Position numbers and translations under genes: made by a program. Positions 51,272-60,066 of a stretch of 64,000 nucleotides of DNA are shown here, one piece after another. Source of the stretch: Actinoalloteichus caeruleus DSM 43889 (lineage in GTDB: Bacteria; Actinomycetota; Actinomycetes; Mycobacteriales; Pseudonocardiaceae); assembly GCF_000429185.2 (NCBI RefSeq), contig NZ_AUBJ02000001.1, positions 5,146,001 to 5,210,000 on the forward strand, read 5' to 3'. The notes beneath the pieces are model-generated. The model did not search any database and was not told the DNA's origin. It saw only the letters and a list, made by a program, of their open reading frames with translations. Numbering within the stretch: position 1 is the stretch's first letter; every line of letters starts with the position of its first letter.

Positions 51272-52258
51272 TCACGGCAGCAGGACCACCTTGCCCACGG
51301 TGCGTCGTTCCTCCAGCGCGCGGTGGCTGGCGGCGGCCTCCGCCAGGGGGTAGGTGGTCAGTTCCGGCCGGAGGCGGCCCGTCGCCGCCGCCCGCAACGC
51401 CCGTTCCTCCAGCTCCCGCAGCGCGCCGGGCCGGCGGAGCGCCCCGAGTCCCCAGCTCGCGGTGAGACCGCGCCCGACGAGGTCGGCGGTGGTGATCTCG
51501 GTGGGGCCGCCGCCGGAAGCCCAGCCGTACATCGCCAGCCGCCCGCCCGGCCCCAGCAGTTCCAGGGCTCGCCGGCCCAGCTGGCCACCCACCCCGTCCA
51601 GCACCACGGTCGGAGCCCGGTCCGGGCCGAGCGCGGCCGAGACGGCGGCCGGCCAGTCCTCCTTCCGGTAGTCGACGGCGACCTGGGCGCCGAGGGCGCG
51701 GACCCGATCGACCTTCTCCGGGCCACCGGCGAGGCCGACGACGGTGGCGCCCACGGCCAGCGCCTCCTGCGTGAACAGGGTGCCCAGGCCCCCCGCGGCG
51801 GCCAGGACGAGCACGACGTCGGCGGGGCCGGGGGTGACCGTGTCCAGCACGGCCAGGGCGGTGCGTCCGGTACCGATCATGGCGACCGCCGCCTCCGGGG
51901 TGAGTTCGTCCGGCACGGGGTGCAGGGATGCCGCCGGGGCCACCGCCAGCTCGGCGTAACCCCCTGCCGAGGCGACGGAGCCGAGGTGCGCCACCACGCG
52001 ACGTCCCAGCCAGCCACCGTCGACGCCGTCCCCGACCGCGTCCACGGTCCCGGCGACCTCCCGGCCGAGGACGGCCGGGAGGTCAGGCGCCTTCGCCGGG
52101 CCGGCCGGCTCACCGCGACGCAGTTGGGTGTCGACGAGGTGGACGCCGCTGGCGGCGACCCGGACCCGGACCTGGCCCGCCGCCGGCACGGGGTCGGGGA
52201 CCTCCGCCAGCACGAGGTGGTCGGCGGGGCCGAAGGAGGACAGCGTGATCGCGCGCAT
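51272..52258 (-). CDS. NADPH:quinone oxidoreductase (zinc-independent MDR family)
   Basis: This 328-residue medium-chain dehydrogenase/reductase of the quinone oxidoreductase branch. An N-terminal GroES-like domain lacks the zinc ligands (RAITLSSFGPADHLVLAEVP start, GREVAGTVDAVG) and a Rossmann domain has the nucleotide-binding AAAGGLGTLFTQ segment. ATG 52258 is chosen with GGGAGC upstream. The promoter region is MerR/SoxR-like with a 19-bp spacer, suggesting response to redox-active compounds. Its promoter and first codons are duplicated upstream of the next gene. Confidence 0.9.
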   Translation of the reverse strand: MRAITLSSFGPADHLVLAEVPDPVPAAGQVRVRVAASGVHLVDTQLRRGEPAGPAKAPDLPAVLGREVAGTVDAVGDGVDGGWLGRRVVAHLGSVASAGGYAELAVAPAASLHPVPDELTPEAAVAMIGTGRTALAVLDTVTPGPADVVLVLAAAGGLGTLFTQEALAVGATVVGLAGGPEKVDRVRALGAQVAVDYRKEDWPAAVSAALGPDRAPTVVLDGVGGQLGRRALELLGPGGRLAMYGWASGGGPTEITTADLVGRGLTASWGLGALRRPGALRELEERALRAAATGRLRPELTTYPLAEAAASHRALEERRTVGKVVLLP

Positions 52259-52290
52259 GGGTGTGCTCCCGGGTCTGGACGGATGCCCGC

Positions 52291-52321
52291 ACGGTATGAG
52301 CTCAAGCTCGCTCGAGCTCAA
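52291..52321 (-). promoter_or_regulatory. MerR/SoxR-type promoter of the quinone oxidoreductase
   Basis: On the minus strand, TTGAGC (52321-52316) and TACCGT (52296-52291) are separated by 19 bp containing the imperfect palindrome GCTCGAG-CGAG-CTTGAGC. It resembles the SoxR box CCTCAAG-N-CTTGAGG placed between an over-spaced -35 and -10. Confidence 0.6.
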
Positions 52322-52338
52322 GATCGTGGCGGGGGTCG

Positions 52339-52369
52339 TCGTCTGGCCGGGAGGCGCCCGGCCAGACGA
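52339..52369. terminator. Hairpin terminator after MFS copy 1
   Basis: TCGTCTGGCCGGG pairs perfectly with CCCGGCCAGACGA (13 bp) around a 5-base loop, just before the end of the first MFS gene on the minus strand and upstream of the oxidoreductase promoter. Confidence 0.8.
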
Positions 52370-52373
52370 GTGG

Positions 52374-53669
52374 TCAGGCGAGTGGTCGCCGGCCGCGTGT
52401 CAGGGTGAGGAACACCCCGAGGGCCGCCAGCGCGGTGAGCACCATCACCAGGGCCATCGGCACCGCGCTGCCGCTACCGCCGAGTCCGACCAGCGGGGCC
52501 GCCAGGCCACCGAGGGTGAACTGGAGCATCCCGAGCAGTGCCGAGGCGGAACCGGCCGCGTCGGGGTGGTCGGCCAGTGCCAGGGTCGTGCCGTTGGGCA
52601 TCACCAGACCGATGCTGGAGACCACCAGGAACAGGGCCGGGAGGACACCGGCGAGGCCGAGCACGTCGGTGGTGACGACCACCAGCAGCGCGATCGCTCC
52701 GAGCAGGGCGGAGCAGAGCCCGGTGATCAGCAGCGTGCGCTGGTCGAACCGGCTGACCAGCAGCCCGTTGACCTGACCGGCGACCACGATGCCGATGGAG
52801 TTCAGGCCGAACAGCAGGCCGAAGGTCTGGGGGGAGACCCCGTAGATGTCCTGGAGCACGAACGGCGACGCCGAGATGTAGCAGAAGACGGCGCTGAAGG
52901 CGAGACCGCTTGAGAGCGCGCAGCCGAGGAAGAAGCGGTTGGCCAACAGGCTCCGGTAGGTCCGGAGGGTGTCCCGGACGCCGCCGCTGCGGCGGCGTTC
53001 CGGTGGCAGGGTTTCGGGGAGTCGCAGGCCGGCGAGGAGCAGGAGGACGACGCCGTAGCCGGCGAGGACGACGAAGACGCCCTGCCAGGAGGTGATCAGC
53101 AGCAACTGGCTGCCGATGAGGGGGGCGAGCACGGGGGCCGCGCCGGTGACCAGCATCAGCATCGAGAAGAACTTGGCGGCGGCGATTCCGGAGTACCGGT
53201 CGCGGACGATGGCTCTGGCGATGACCAGGCTGGCGGCTCCGGACAGGCCCTGGACGAAGCGGGCGCCGGTGAGCATGGGGGCGGTCAGGGCGACCGCGCA
53301 GGCGGCGGAGGAGAGGACGTAGACGAACAGGCCGGTGAGCAGTGGTCGCCGTCGGCCGAGGGCGTCGCTCAGGGGGCCGGCCACGATCTGACCGAGTGCC
53401 AGGCCCAGCAGGCAGGCGGTGAGGCTCAGCTGGACCTGGGAGGTGGTGGTGTCGAAGTCGGAGGCGATCGCGGGGAAGGCCGGTAGATAGGTGTCGATGG
53501 ACAGTGGGCCCAGCGCGGACAGCGCTCCGAGGATCGCGGCCAGTCGCCACCGGGAGATCGGGAAGGGTTCCTCGGTCCGTTCCGTGGTCTGGTCTGGTCG
53601 GGTTTGGCGTTCCACGCTGGGTGCGTGGTCCCCCTCGGACGGCACGGAGGACGGCGTGATCGCGCGCAT
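52374..53669 (-). CDS. Bcr/CflA-type multidrug MFS efflux transporter, copy 1 (chimeric 5' end)
   Basis: This 431-residue, 12-helix drug/H+ antiporter of the Bcr/CflA subfamily (LSIDTYLPAFPAIASDF, GPLSDALGRRRPL motifs). It is near identical to the gene at 53861. Its first residues (MRAITPSS) are not shared with copy 2 but match the start of the quinone oxidoreductase (MRAITLSS), and the sequence before its ATG duplicates that gene's promoter. The copy therefore carries a captured promoter and start. Likely exports the compound that induces the MerR/SoxR-type regulator. Confidence 0.93.
   Translation of the reverse strand: MRAITPSSVPSEGDHAPSVERQTRPDQTTERTEEPFPISRWRLAAILGALSALGPLSIDTYLPAFPAIASDFDTTTSQVQLSLTACLLGLALGQIVAGPLSDALGRRRPLLTGLFVYVLSSAACAVALTAPMLTGARFVQGLSGAASLVIARAIVRDRYSGIAAAKFFSMLMLVTGAAPVLAPLIGSQLLLITSWQGVFVVLAGYGVVLLLLAGLRLPETLPPERRRSGGVRDTLRTYRSLLANRFFLGCALSSGLAFSAVFCYISASPFVLQDIYGVSPQTFGLLFGLNSIGIVVAGQVNGLLVSRFDQRTLLITGLCSALLGAIALLVVVTTDVLGLAGVLPALFLVVSSIGLVMPNGTTLALADHPDAAGSASALLGMLQFTLGGLAAPLVGLGGSGSAVPMALVMVLTALAALGVFLTLTRGRRPLA
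52401..53647 (-). repeat. Tandem MFS duplication, copy 1
   Basis: About 1.25 kb nearly identical to 53885-55131, covering almost the whole MFS coding region. The homology ends at GGACGGCACGG in both copies, after which copy 1 continues into the duplicated oxidoreductase start. Confidence 0.92.
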
Positions 53670-53702
53670 TGGGTGTGCTCCCGGGTCTGGATGGATGCCC
53701 GC

Positions 53703-53733
53703 ACGGTATGAGCTCAAGCTCGCTCGAGGTCAA
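53703..53733 (-). promoter_or_regulatory. Duplicated MerR/SoxR-type promoter of MFS copy 1
   Basis: TTGACC (53733-53728) and TACCGT (53708-53703) with 19 bp between them. It matches the promoter at 52291-52321 at nearly every position; the -35 here is closer to consensus (TTGACC against TTGAGC). Confidence 0.6.
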
Positions 53734-53797
53734 GATCGTGATATGGCGGGATTCCGCCACGCTCTGCCCCGGGCGGTGCGCGCGGGTGCCCGGACAG

Positions 53798-53846
53798 CCG
53801 ACCGCCCCCGACCCATCAGTGGGAACCGGCGGGTGGGGGCGGTCGG
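53798..53846. terminator. Hairpin terminator after MFS copy 2
   Basis: CCGACCGCCCCC pairs perfectly with GGGGGCGGTCGG (12 bp) and is extended by ACCC with GGGT after a one-base bulge; loop of 16 bases. It lies directly after the stop of copy 2. Confidence 0.7.
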
Positions 53847-53860
53847 TGGGAGGCGTCTCG

Positions 53861-55180
53861 TCAGGCCGGCTGCCGGCCCCGCGTCAGGGTGAGGAACACC
53901 CCGAGGGCCGCCAGCGCGGTGAGCACCATCACCAGGGCCATCGGCACCGCGCTCTCGCTGCCGCCGAGTCCGACCAGCGGGGCCGCCAGGCCACCGAGCG
54001 CGAACTGGAGCATCCCGAGCAGTGCCGAGGCGGAACCGGCCGCGTCCGGGTGGTCGGCCAGCGCGAGCGTGGTGGTGTTGGGCATCACCAGACCGATGCT
54101 GGAGACCACCAGGAACAGGGCCGGGAGGACACCGGCGAGGCCGAGCACGTCGGTGGTGACGACCACCAGCAGCGCGACCGCTCCGAACAGGGCCGAGCAG
54201 AGCCCGGTGATCAGCAGTTTGCGCTGGTCGAACCGGCTGACCAGCAGCCCGTTGACCTGACCGACGATCACGATGCCGATGGAGTTCAGGCCGAACAGCA
54301 GGCCGAAGGTCTGCGGGGAGACCCCGTAGATGTCCTGGAGCACGAACGGCGACGCCGAGATGTAGCAGAACACGGCGGTGAAGGCGAGACCGCCCGAGAG
54401 CGCGCAGCCGAGGAAGAAGCGGTCGGCCAACAGACTCCGGTAGGTCCGGAGGGTGTCCCGGACGCCGCCGCTGCGGCGGCGCTCCGGTGGCAGGGTCTCG
54501 GGGAGTCGCAGGCCGGCGAGCAGCAGCAGGACGACGCCGTAGCCGGCGAGGACGACGAAGACGCCCTGCCAGGAGGTGATCAGCAGCAACTGGCTGCCGA
54601 TGAGGGGGGCGAGCACGGGGGCCGCCCCGGTGACCAGCATCAGCATCGAGAAGAACTTGGCGGCGGCGACCCCGGAGTACCGGTCGCGGACGATGGCTCT
54701 GGCGATGACCAGGCTGGCGGCTCCGGACAGGCCCTGGACGAAGCGGGCGCCGGTGAGCATGGGGGCGGTCAGGGCGACCGCGCAGGCGGCGGAGGAGAGG
54801 ACGTAGACGAACAGGCCGACGAGGAGTGGCCGCCGTCGGCCGAGGGCGTCGCTCAGGGGGCCGGCCACGATCTGACCGAGTGCCAGACCCAGCAGGCAGG
54901 CGGTGAGGCTCAGCTGGACCTGGGAGGTGGTGGTGTCGAAGTCGGAGGCGATCGCGGGGAACGCTGGCAGGTAGGTGTCGATGGACAGCGGGCCCAGCGC
55001 GGACAGCGCTCCGAGGATCGCGGCCAGTCGCCACCGGGAGATCGGGAAGGGCTCGCCGGCCCGCTCCGATGCCTGGTCTTGTCGGGGTTGGCGTTCCACG
55101 CTGGGTGCGTGGTCCGCCTCGGACGGCACGGCGGGCTGACGCTGGTCCGCAGCGAGCCCATTGCGTGCTGAATTCACCAT
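53861..55180 (-). CDS. Bcr/CflA-type multidrug MFS efflux transporter, copy 2
   Basis: This 439-residue, 12-helix transporter almost identical to copy 1 from about residue 18 onwards. The amino-terminal MVNSARNGLAADQRQP is its own. ATG 55180 directly follows AGGGAGGA, an unusually short spacing; GTG 55177 is an alternative. The promoter is not of the MerR type seen at copy 1, so the two copies probably answer to different signals. Confidence 0.93.
   Translation of the reverse strand: MVNSARNGLAADQRQPAVPSEADHAPSVERQPRQDQASERAGEPFPISRWRLAAILGALSALGPLSIDTYLPAFPAIASDFDTTTSQVQLSLTACLLGLALGQIVAGPLSDALGRRRPLLVGLFVYVLSSAACAVALTAPMLTGARFVQGLSGAASLVIARAIVRDRYSGVAAAKFFSMLMLVTGAAPVLAPLIGSQLLLITSWQGVFVVLAGYGVVLLLLAGLRLPETLPPERRRSGGVRDTLRTYRSLLADRFFLGCALSGGLAFTAVFCYISASPFVLQDIYGVSPQTFGLLFGLNSIGIVIVGQVNGLLVSRFDQRKLLITGLCSALFGAVALLVVVTTDVLGLAGVLPALFLVVSSIGLVMPNTTTLALADHPDAAGSASALLGMLQFALGGLAAPLVGLGGSESAVPMALVMVLTALAALGVFLTLTRGRQPA
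53885..55131 (-). repeat. Tandem MFS duplication, copy 2
   Basis: Counterpart of 52401-53647, offset by 1484 bp. Confidence 0.92.
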
Positions 55181-55365
55181 TCCTCCCTGTGATCCGGGCC
55201 CGTGAACGGCGGCGCCAGGCGGCGCCGGTTGACCCGGCAGACAGTTTCATTAGACAACCTTCAGCGAACGTCCGACCACCGCGATTTCATCTCGGATGTG
55301 AGCCAGCTCATCCTCGCCGTGGTCGCGGGCTGGTCGTCGCCCACCTCTCCCGTGATCGCATACTT

Positions 55366-55377
55366 ATTGCATACAAT
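55366..55377 (+). promoter_or_regulatory. GntR-type operator before the TcuA-like gene
   Basis: ATTGCATACAAT, a short palindrome (ATTG/CAAT), about 80 bp upstream of the dehydrogenase ATG. The ATTGCATAC part recurs at 58871 before the isopropylmalate-dehydrogenase-like gene. Probable binding site for the GntR/FCD regulator at 60079. Confidence 0.55.
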
Positions 55378-55457
55378 GCGTGCGACTCCAGGTCCCTGGT
55401 GAACCCAGGTCGCATGGAATCAGACGCTTGTCAGACCGGAGAGTGAGGAGACAGCCG

Positions 55458-57005
55458 ATGCGGTCCACCCCAGTCAGTGGTTCCACCGCCATCCCGGCAC
55501 CAGACGCGGCCGAGCGGGTCGACGTCGTCGTCGTGGGCGGCGGCAACGCCGCGTTCTCCGCCGCCCACGCGGCCCGCGAGCGCGGTGCCAGCGTGTTGTT
55601 GCTGGAGAAGGGCGTGCGGGAGGCGGCCGGCGGCAACTCCTACTACACGGCGGGAGCCTTCCGCTTCGCCCACGGCGGCGGGCGGGCCCTGGCCCCGATC
55701 CTCGACGAGGGCAGCGTCGAGCGGCTGCCCAGGACCGAGCTGCCCGCCTACTCCGCCGACGACTTCGCCTCGGACATAGCGCGGGTGACGGAGGGCCGCA
55801 ACGACCCGGTCCTGACCCGTACCCTCGTCGACCACAGCGCCGACACCGTCGACTGGCTGACCGGGAAGGGCCTCCGCTGGCAGCTGCTGTACGAGCGCCA
55901 GACCTACGTCGAGGACGGCCGGTGGGTCTTCTTCGGCGGGCTCGCCGTCGGCACGGTCGACGGGGGCAAGGGCCTGATCGCCCAGCACACCGCCGCCGCC
56001 GAGAGCGCGGGCGTGGAGATCCGCTACGAGGCCGAGGTCCGCGAGCTGGTGCGGGGGGACGACGGAGCCGTCCGTGGCGTGGTCTACCAGGACGGATCCG
56101 GTGCCCACCACGAGGTCGCGGCCGGGGCCGTGGTGTTGGCGGCGGGTGGCTTCGAGGCGAACCCGGACCTGCGGGAACGGCACCTCGGGCCGGGGTGGTC
56201 GCGGGCGTTGGTCCGGGGCAACCCGCTCAACACCGGCGAGGTGCTGGAGATGGCGTTGGCCGCCGGCGCCGCGCCGCACGGCGACTGGGGCTCCTGCCAC
56301 AGCGTGCAGTGGGACGCCGGCGCCTCGCCCGACGGTGGTAACCGGGAGCTGACCAACCAGCTGACCCGGCAGAGCTACCCGGTGGGCATCGTGGTCAACC
56401 GGGACGGGCGGCGCTTCATCGACGAGGGCGCGGACTACCGCAACTTCACCTACGCCAAGTACGGGCGCGAGGTGCTCGCCCAGCCGGAGGGCGTCGCCTA
56501 CCAGCTCTTCGACGCCAAGACCCGGCCGATCCTGCGGACCCTGGAGTACGACAGCGAGCCCATCACGAGCGCGGTGGCGGACAGCCTGGAGGAACTGGCC
56601 GACAAGCTCGGCGTCGACCGCGACGGCCTGATGGGCACCGTGCGGGAGTTCAACGAGTCGATCGTCGACGTGGAGTTCACCCCCGCCGTCAAGGACGGTC
56701 GCGCCGCGCGGGTGGACCCGCCCAAGTCGAACTGGGCGCAGGCGTTGGACACCGCGCCGTTCTACGGCTACCCGGTCGCCTGCGGAATCACCTTCACCTT
56801 CGGCGGCGTGCGCGTGCACCACGAGACCGCCCAGGTGCTGACGGCGGCCGGCGAGGGCATCGGTGGCCTCTACGCCGCGGGGGAGCTCGTCGGAGGGCTG
56901 TTCTCCGGCAACTACCCGGGCGGTTCCGGCCTGACCGCGGGCGCGGTCTTCGGTCGGCTGGCCGGGTACGCGGCGGCCGGGGAGAGCGCCCAGCTCCGCG
57001 CCTGA
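55458..57005 (+). CDS. tcuA: FAD-dependent tricarballylate dehydrogenase-like protein
   Basis: This 515-residue flavoprotein of the fumarate reductase/succinate dehydrogenase-type family, closest in pattern to TcuA, which oxidises tricarballylate to cis-aconitate. It has the FAD-binding VVVVGGGNAAFSAAHAARER near residue 22, GGNSYYTAGAFRF, and a C-terminal GGLYAAGELVGGLFSGNYPGGSGL. GAGGAG precedes ATG 55458. Context (PrpF-like isomerase, TctABC) supports tricarboxylate catabolism, but the exact substrate could differ. Confidence 0.85.
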   Translation: MRSTPVSGSTAIPAPDAAERVDVVVVGGGNAAFSAAHAARERGASVLLLEKGVREAAGGNSYYTAGAFRFAHGGGRALAPILDEGSVERLPRTELPAYSADDFASDIARVTEGRNDPVLTRTLVDHSADTVDWLTGKGLRWQLLYERQTYVEDGRWVFFGGLAVGTVDGGKGLIAQHTAAAESAGVEIRYEAEVRELVRGDDGAVRGVVYQDGSGAHHEVAAGAVVLAAGGFEANPDLRERHLGPGWSRALVRGNPLNTGEVLEMALAAGAAPHGDWGSCHSVQWDAGASPDGGNRELTNQLTRQSYPVGIVVNRDGRRFIDEGADYRNFTYAKYGREVLAQPEGVAYQLFDAKTRPILRTLEYDSEPITSAVADSLEELADKLGVDRDGLMGTVREFNESIVDVEFTPAVKDGRAARVDPPKSNWAQALDTAPFYGYPVACGITFTFGGVRVHHETAQVLTAAGEGIGGLYAAGELVGGLFSGNYPGGSGLTAGAVFGRLAGYAAAGESAQLRA

Positions 57006-57595
57006 GGGGCGGCACGGTTCCGGTCGGTGGGAGCAGCGCCCCCGGCCGGGACGGAGCCCGGGAGGCTCCCCCGTCGGGAGAGGTACCCAGCTCGGCGGGG
57101 CCGCGCGGTCCTCTCGTGAACCGCTTCCCCCGCCGGTACCCGCCCCCGGGTCCTTCCCGTGGACCGGTCTCGTCGTGCCTCCGGTGCTGCCGCGGGTGTG
57201 GGGTGCTGGTGGGGCTGCCCGCCGGCAGTCGACGCGCCGCCGGGTGGTGGTGCGGTCAGCGGGTGGCGGGGGTCCCCCGGTTCGGGGGCCGGGGCGCGGA
57301 GGCCGTCGCGGACCCGCGATCGGCGCGGATCGTCGGCGCCTTCCGAGGGGCGGCCGCGCGTCCCCCGGGTGGTGGGGTGCCCCGAGGGCGCTCGCCCGTG
57401 GCTGGTCGAGTGGCCAGCGGGTCGGCCCGTCGACAGGTCGGGTGGGGACCGCCCGGGGCGCGCGGGCGGTCCCGAGGACGCGCCGCCCCGCCGCCACTGC
57501 CCTTCGTGGCGAGGCGGCGCTGCCGTTCCGGGTGCCGGCCCCCGGAGGAGGCCCCGGGGGCCGGCGGAGATCGGGGAGGGCCCACCCGGCCAGGG
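57006..57595. other. Intergenic region between convergent genes, nothing recognised
   Basis: 590 bp between the TcuA-like gene and the PrpF-like gene. Several overlapping frames are open on the plus strand but read into the PrpF-like gene antisense and have no family resemblance. No strong terminator hairpin seen. Confidence 0.4.
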
Positions 57596-58723
57596 TCAGC
57601 CGAGGGCCGCCGACGTGGGGACGTCCAGGGTCGCCGTGGCGAGCCGGCGGGCGTTCCGCAGCACGAACACGGTGTCCAGCTCGCCGTCCTCGCTGCTGGT
57701 CCACAGCGGGAGGACGCCGGAGGGCGTGCTCAGGCGCAGCGGGTCGCGGTGCCGCGCGCTCTCCGGGACGACGGTCCCCGGCGTCGCGGCCGCGGCGGCG
57801 ACAGCGACGCTGACCGTCACCGCCAGCGCCGGGTGGGTCCGCCCCATCGACAACATGCGCGCGGAGACGTCCGCCTCGTCGGCGCGGACCGCCTCCCCGG
57901 ACAGCGTGCGCTGGTCGGTGCTCGGGGCCAGCCAGGCGAGTTTGGGGATGGCCCTGGACACCTCGGCGGCACGGGCCCGGTCGGGGGCGATGCCCATGAG
58001 TTCGGAGGCGTGCGCCCTGGCCTGGTCCAACACCCGGAGCAGGTCGGTGTCCCCGTCCACTCGCGCGGGGAGTTCGGTGCCGTCGAGACCCAGGTCGGGG
58101 CCCCACAGCAGGGCCGAGGGGTTGCCGGCGTCGACCAGCGTCGCCCGGACCGGGCCCCGCTCGGTGTCGAGGTGGTCGACCGCGCGCCCGGTCGGGAGCA
58201 GACGACCCGTGACGGCCCCCTGCGGTCGGACGAAGCCCATCCGGATACCGGGGCCGGGGAAGGGCACACCGTCGATGCGCACCTCGCCCTCGTTGGTGGG
58301 GTGCCCGCCGGGGGTGGGCACGTCCTGGGCGATCAGCTTGCCGGTGTTGGTGTTGAGCACCATGACCCTGGTGAGGTCGCCGGTCGGGGCGACCCACCCC
58401 TGCTGGACGGCGTAGAGGCCGACGACGGTGGCGCAGTTCCCGCAGTTGTTGCTCCAGTCCACCTTCGCCTCGGCGATACCAATCTGCGCGAACGTGTATT
58501 CGACGTGCACTCCATCGCGCTGGGATGGGGCCAGCAGGGCCGCCTTGCTCGTGGTGGAGGTGGCGCCGCCGACCCCGTCCACCTGGCGCAGGTCGGGACT
58601 GCCGTACGCGCGGAGGAGCAGCCCGTCCCGGTCGTCGGTCAGGCCGTCGAGTTCCCGCAGGTCGAAGGTCCAGCACTTGCTGGTACCCCCGCGCATCAGC
58701 ACCGCTGGTACCGCAATCGACAT
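57596..58723 (-). CDS. PrpF-family isomerase (aconitate/oxalomesaconate isomerase-like)
   Basis: This 375-residue protein of the PrpF/diaminopimelate-epimerase-like fold. The two active-site cysteines are expected in MRGGTSKCWTFD (near residue 17) and NNCGNCATVVG (near residue 95), and GVGGATSTTSKAALL is typical. Members isomerise double bonds in tricarboxylates such as cis/trans-aconitate or methylaconitate. GGGAGG precedes ATG 58723. It is divergent from the dehydrogenase gene at 58887. Confidence 0.88.
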   Translation of the reverse strand: MSIAVPAVLMRGGTSKCWTFDLRELDGLTDDRDGLLLRAYGSPDLRQVDGVGGATSTTSKAALLAPSQRDGVHVEYTFAQIGIAEAKVDWSNNCGNCATVVGLYAVQQGWVAPTGDLTRVMVLNTNTGKLIAQDVPTPGGHPTNEGEVRIDGVPFPGPGIRMGFVRPQGAVTGRLLPTGRAVDHLDTERGPVRATLVDAGNPSALLWGPDLGLDGTELPARVDGDTDLLRVLDQARAHASELMGIAPDRARAAEVSRAIPKLAWLAPSTDQRTLSGEAVRADEADVSARMLSMGRTHPALAVTVSVAVAAAAATPGTVVPESARHRDPLRLSTPSGVLPLWTSSEDGELDTVFVLRNARRLATATLDVPTSAALG

Positions 58724-58870
58724 GCTGCCTCCCGCCGTCTCGCAGGTTGGTCCGATTCGTGACCAGGCGCCTCCGCCGGCCGGGAGGGGTCGTCCCCTGG
58801 CGGCTGGGGCGGGGTTCTCGCGCCAACCTCAACCCCGGTCGTCGCGACGCTGGCCCTCAGTGGGGCGAGT

Positions 58871-58892
58871 ATTGCATACTCATTGAATGCAA
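58871..58892 (+). promoter_or_regulatory. GntR-type operator overlapping the leaderless start
   Basis: TTGCAT (58872-58877) and ATGCAA (58887-58892) are inverted arms around 9 bp. ATTGCATAC is shared with 55366. A CATACT -10-like hexamer (58875-58880) places the transcript start at the ATG, so the operator spans promoter and start codon. Confidence 0.55.
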
Positions 58893-59975
58893 AGTAGGGA
58901 CGAGGTTGCGCGGACGCTGACGATCGGCGTGATCGAGGGCGACGGGATCGGACCCGAACTGGTGGCCTCCGCCGTCGAGGTGCTCGACGCCGCCGTGGCC
59001 GGAGTCGGCCACCGGCTGGAGCTGGTCCGCGAGGACGGCGGCGCCGACACCTACCGGCGCACCGGGGAGGCGCTGGCCCCCGGGGTCCTCGACCGGGCGC
59101 GGGGGTACGACGGGTTGCTCAAGGGACCCGTGGGCCTGCCCGACGTGCGGCGCCCCGACGGCACGGAGGCCGGGCTGTTGGGCGGCCTGCTGCGGGGCGG
59201 CCTGGACACCTACGCCAACGTGCGGCCCATGCGCCTGCTGCCGGGCGTCGCCACGCCGACCAGGTACGCGCCGGGGGACATCGACTACGTCATCGTCCGG
59301 GAGAACACCGAGGGCCTCTACCTGTCCCGGGGTGTCGGGGTGCGCAACGACCGCGCCGCCGTCGACCAGCTGATGATGACCCGGCACGGCGTCGAACGGG
59401 TCGTCCGCCACGCCTTCGACCTGGCCCGCACCCGGCGAGGTGCGCCAGTCGACGGTGTGAGCCGCGTAACCTGCGTCGACAAGAGCAACGTGCTGCGCAG
59501 CTTCGCGTTCTTCCGGGAGATCTTCGAGGAGGTCGCCGCCGACTACCCGGACGTCGAGCACGACTTCCGGTACGCCGACGCCGCCGCCCACGACCTGGTG
59601 GCGAGCCCGGGGCACTTCGACGTGCTGGTCATGGAGAACTTCCTCGGCGACATCCTCAGCGACCTGGGGGCGGCCACCGTCGGGGGACTCGGGATGTGCC
59701 CCTCGGCCAACGTCGGGGCGGATGCCGCCTACTTCGAGCCGATCCACGGCAGCGCGCCCAGCCTGGCCGGCCGCGACCTCGCCAACCCGGTCTCCCAGGT
59801 CCTGGCCGGCGCGCTGCTGCTCGACCACGCGGGCCTGCCGGCCGCCGGGGACGCGGTGCGGGCCGCCGTGCACGGCGCCTTCGCCGACGGTGCGGTGCGG
59901 CTCGCCGACGGGCGACCGGAGGGCGGGACCCGCGCGGTGACCGCCGCCGTGGTCGAGCGCCTGGCGGCCGGGTGA
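58887..59975 (+). CDS. Isopropylmalate/isocitrate dehydrogenase family protein
   Basis: This 362-residue NAD(P)-dependent decarboxylating dehydrogenase. Family motifs: IEGDGIGPEL near residue 15, substrate-binding arginines in YANVRPMR, IVRENTEGLY with Arg and Tyr, CVDKSNVL with the catalytic Lys, and NFLGDILSDLGA followed by GGLGMCPSANVG. Possible activities include isocitrate-, homoisocitrate-, tartrate- or isopropylmalate-type oxidation; in this cluster a tricarboxylate is likely. The ATG has no ribosome-binding site, consistent with leaderless translation. Confidence 0.9.
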   Translation: MQSRDEVARTLTIGVIEGDGIGPELVASAVEVLDAAVAGVGHRLELVREDGGADTYRRTGEALAPGVLDRARGYDGLLKGPVGLPDVRRPDGTEAGLLGGLLRGGLDTYANVRPMRLLPGVATPTRYAPGDIDYVIVRENTEGLYLSRGVGVRNDRAAVDQLMMTRHGVERVVRHAFDLARTRRGAPVDGVSRVTCVDKSNVLRSFAFFREIFEEVAADYPDVEHDFRYADAAAHDLVASPGHFDVLVMENFLGDILSDLGAATVGGLGMCPSANVGADAAYFEPIHGSAPSLAGRDLANPVSQVLAGALLLDHAGLPAAGDAVRAAVHGAFADGAVRLADGRPEGGTRAVTAAVVERLAAG

Positions 59976-60066
59976 CCACTCCACCGCTGGCCGGCCGGGG
60001 GGTCGCCGGCGGGAGAACCAGGTTTCGCTCTGGCCACCACCATGGGACTTCACCCCGTCCGCGAAG

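Noticed and set aside
57116-58762. A 548-codon plus-strand frame across the PrpF-like gene.
   Set aside because: It is antisense to the well-supported PrpF-like gene and has the Gly/Arg-rich composition of a shadow frame.
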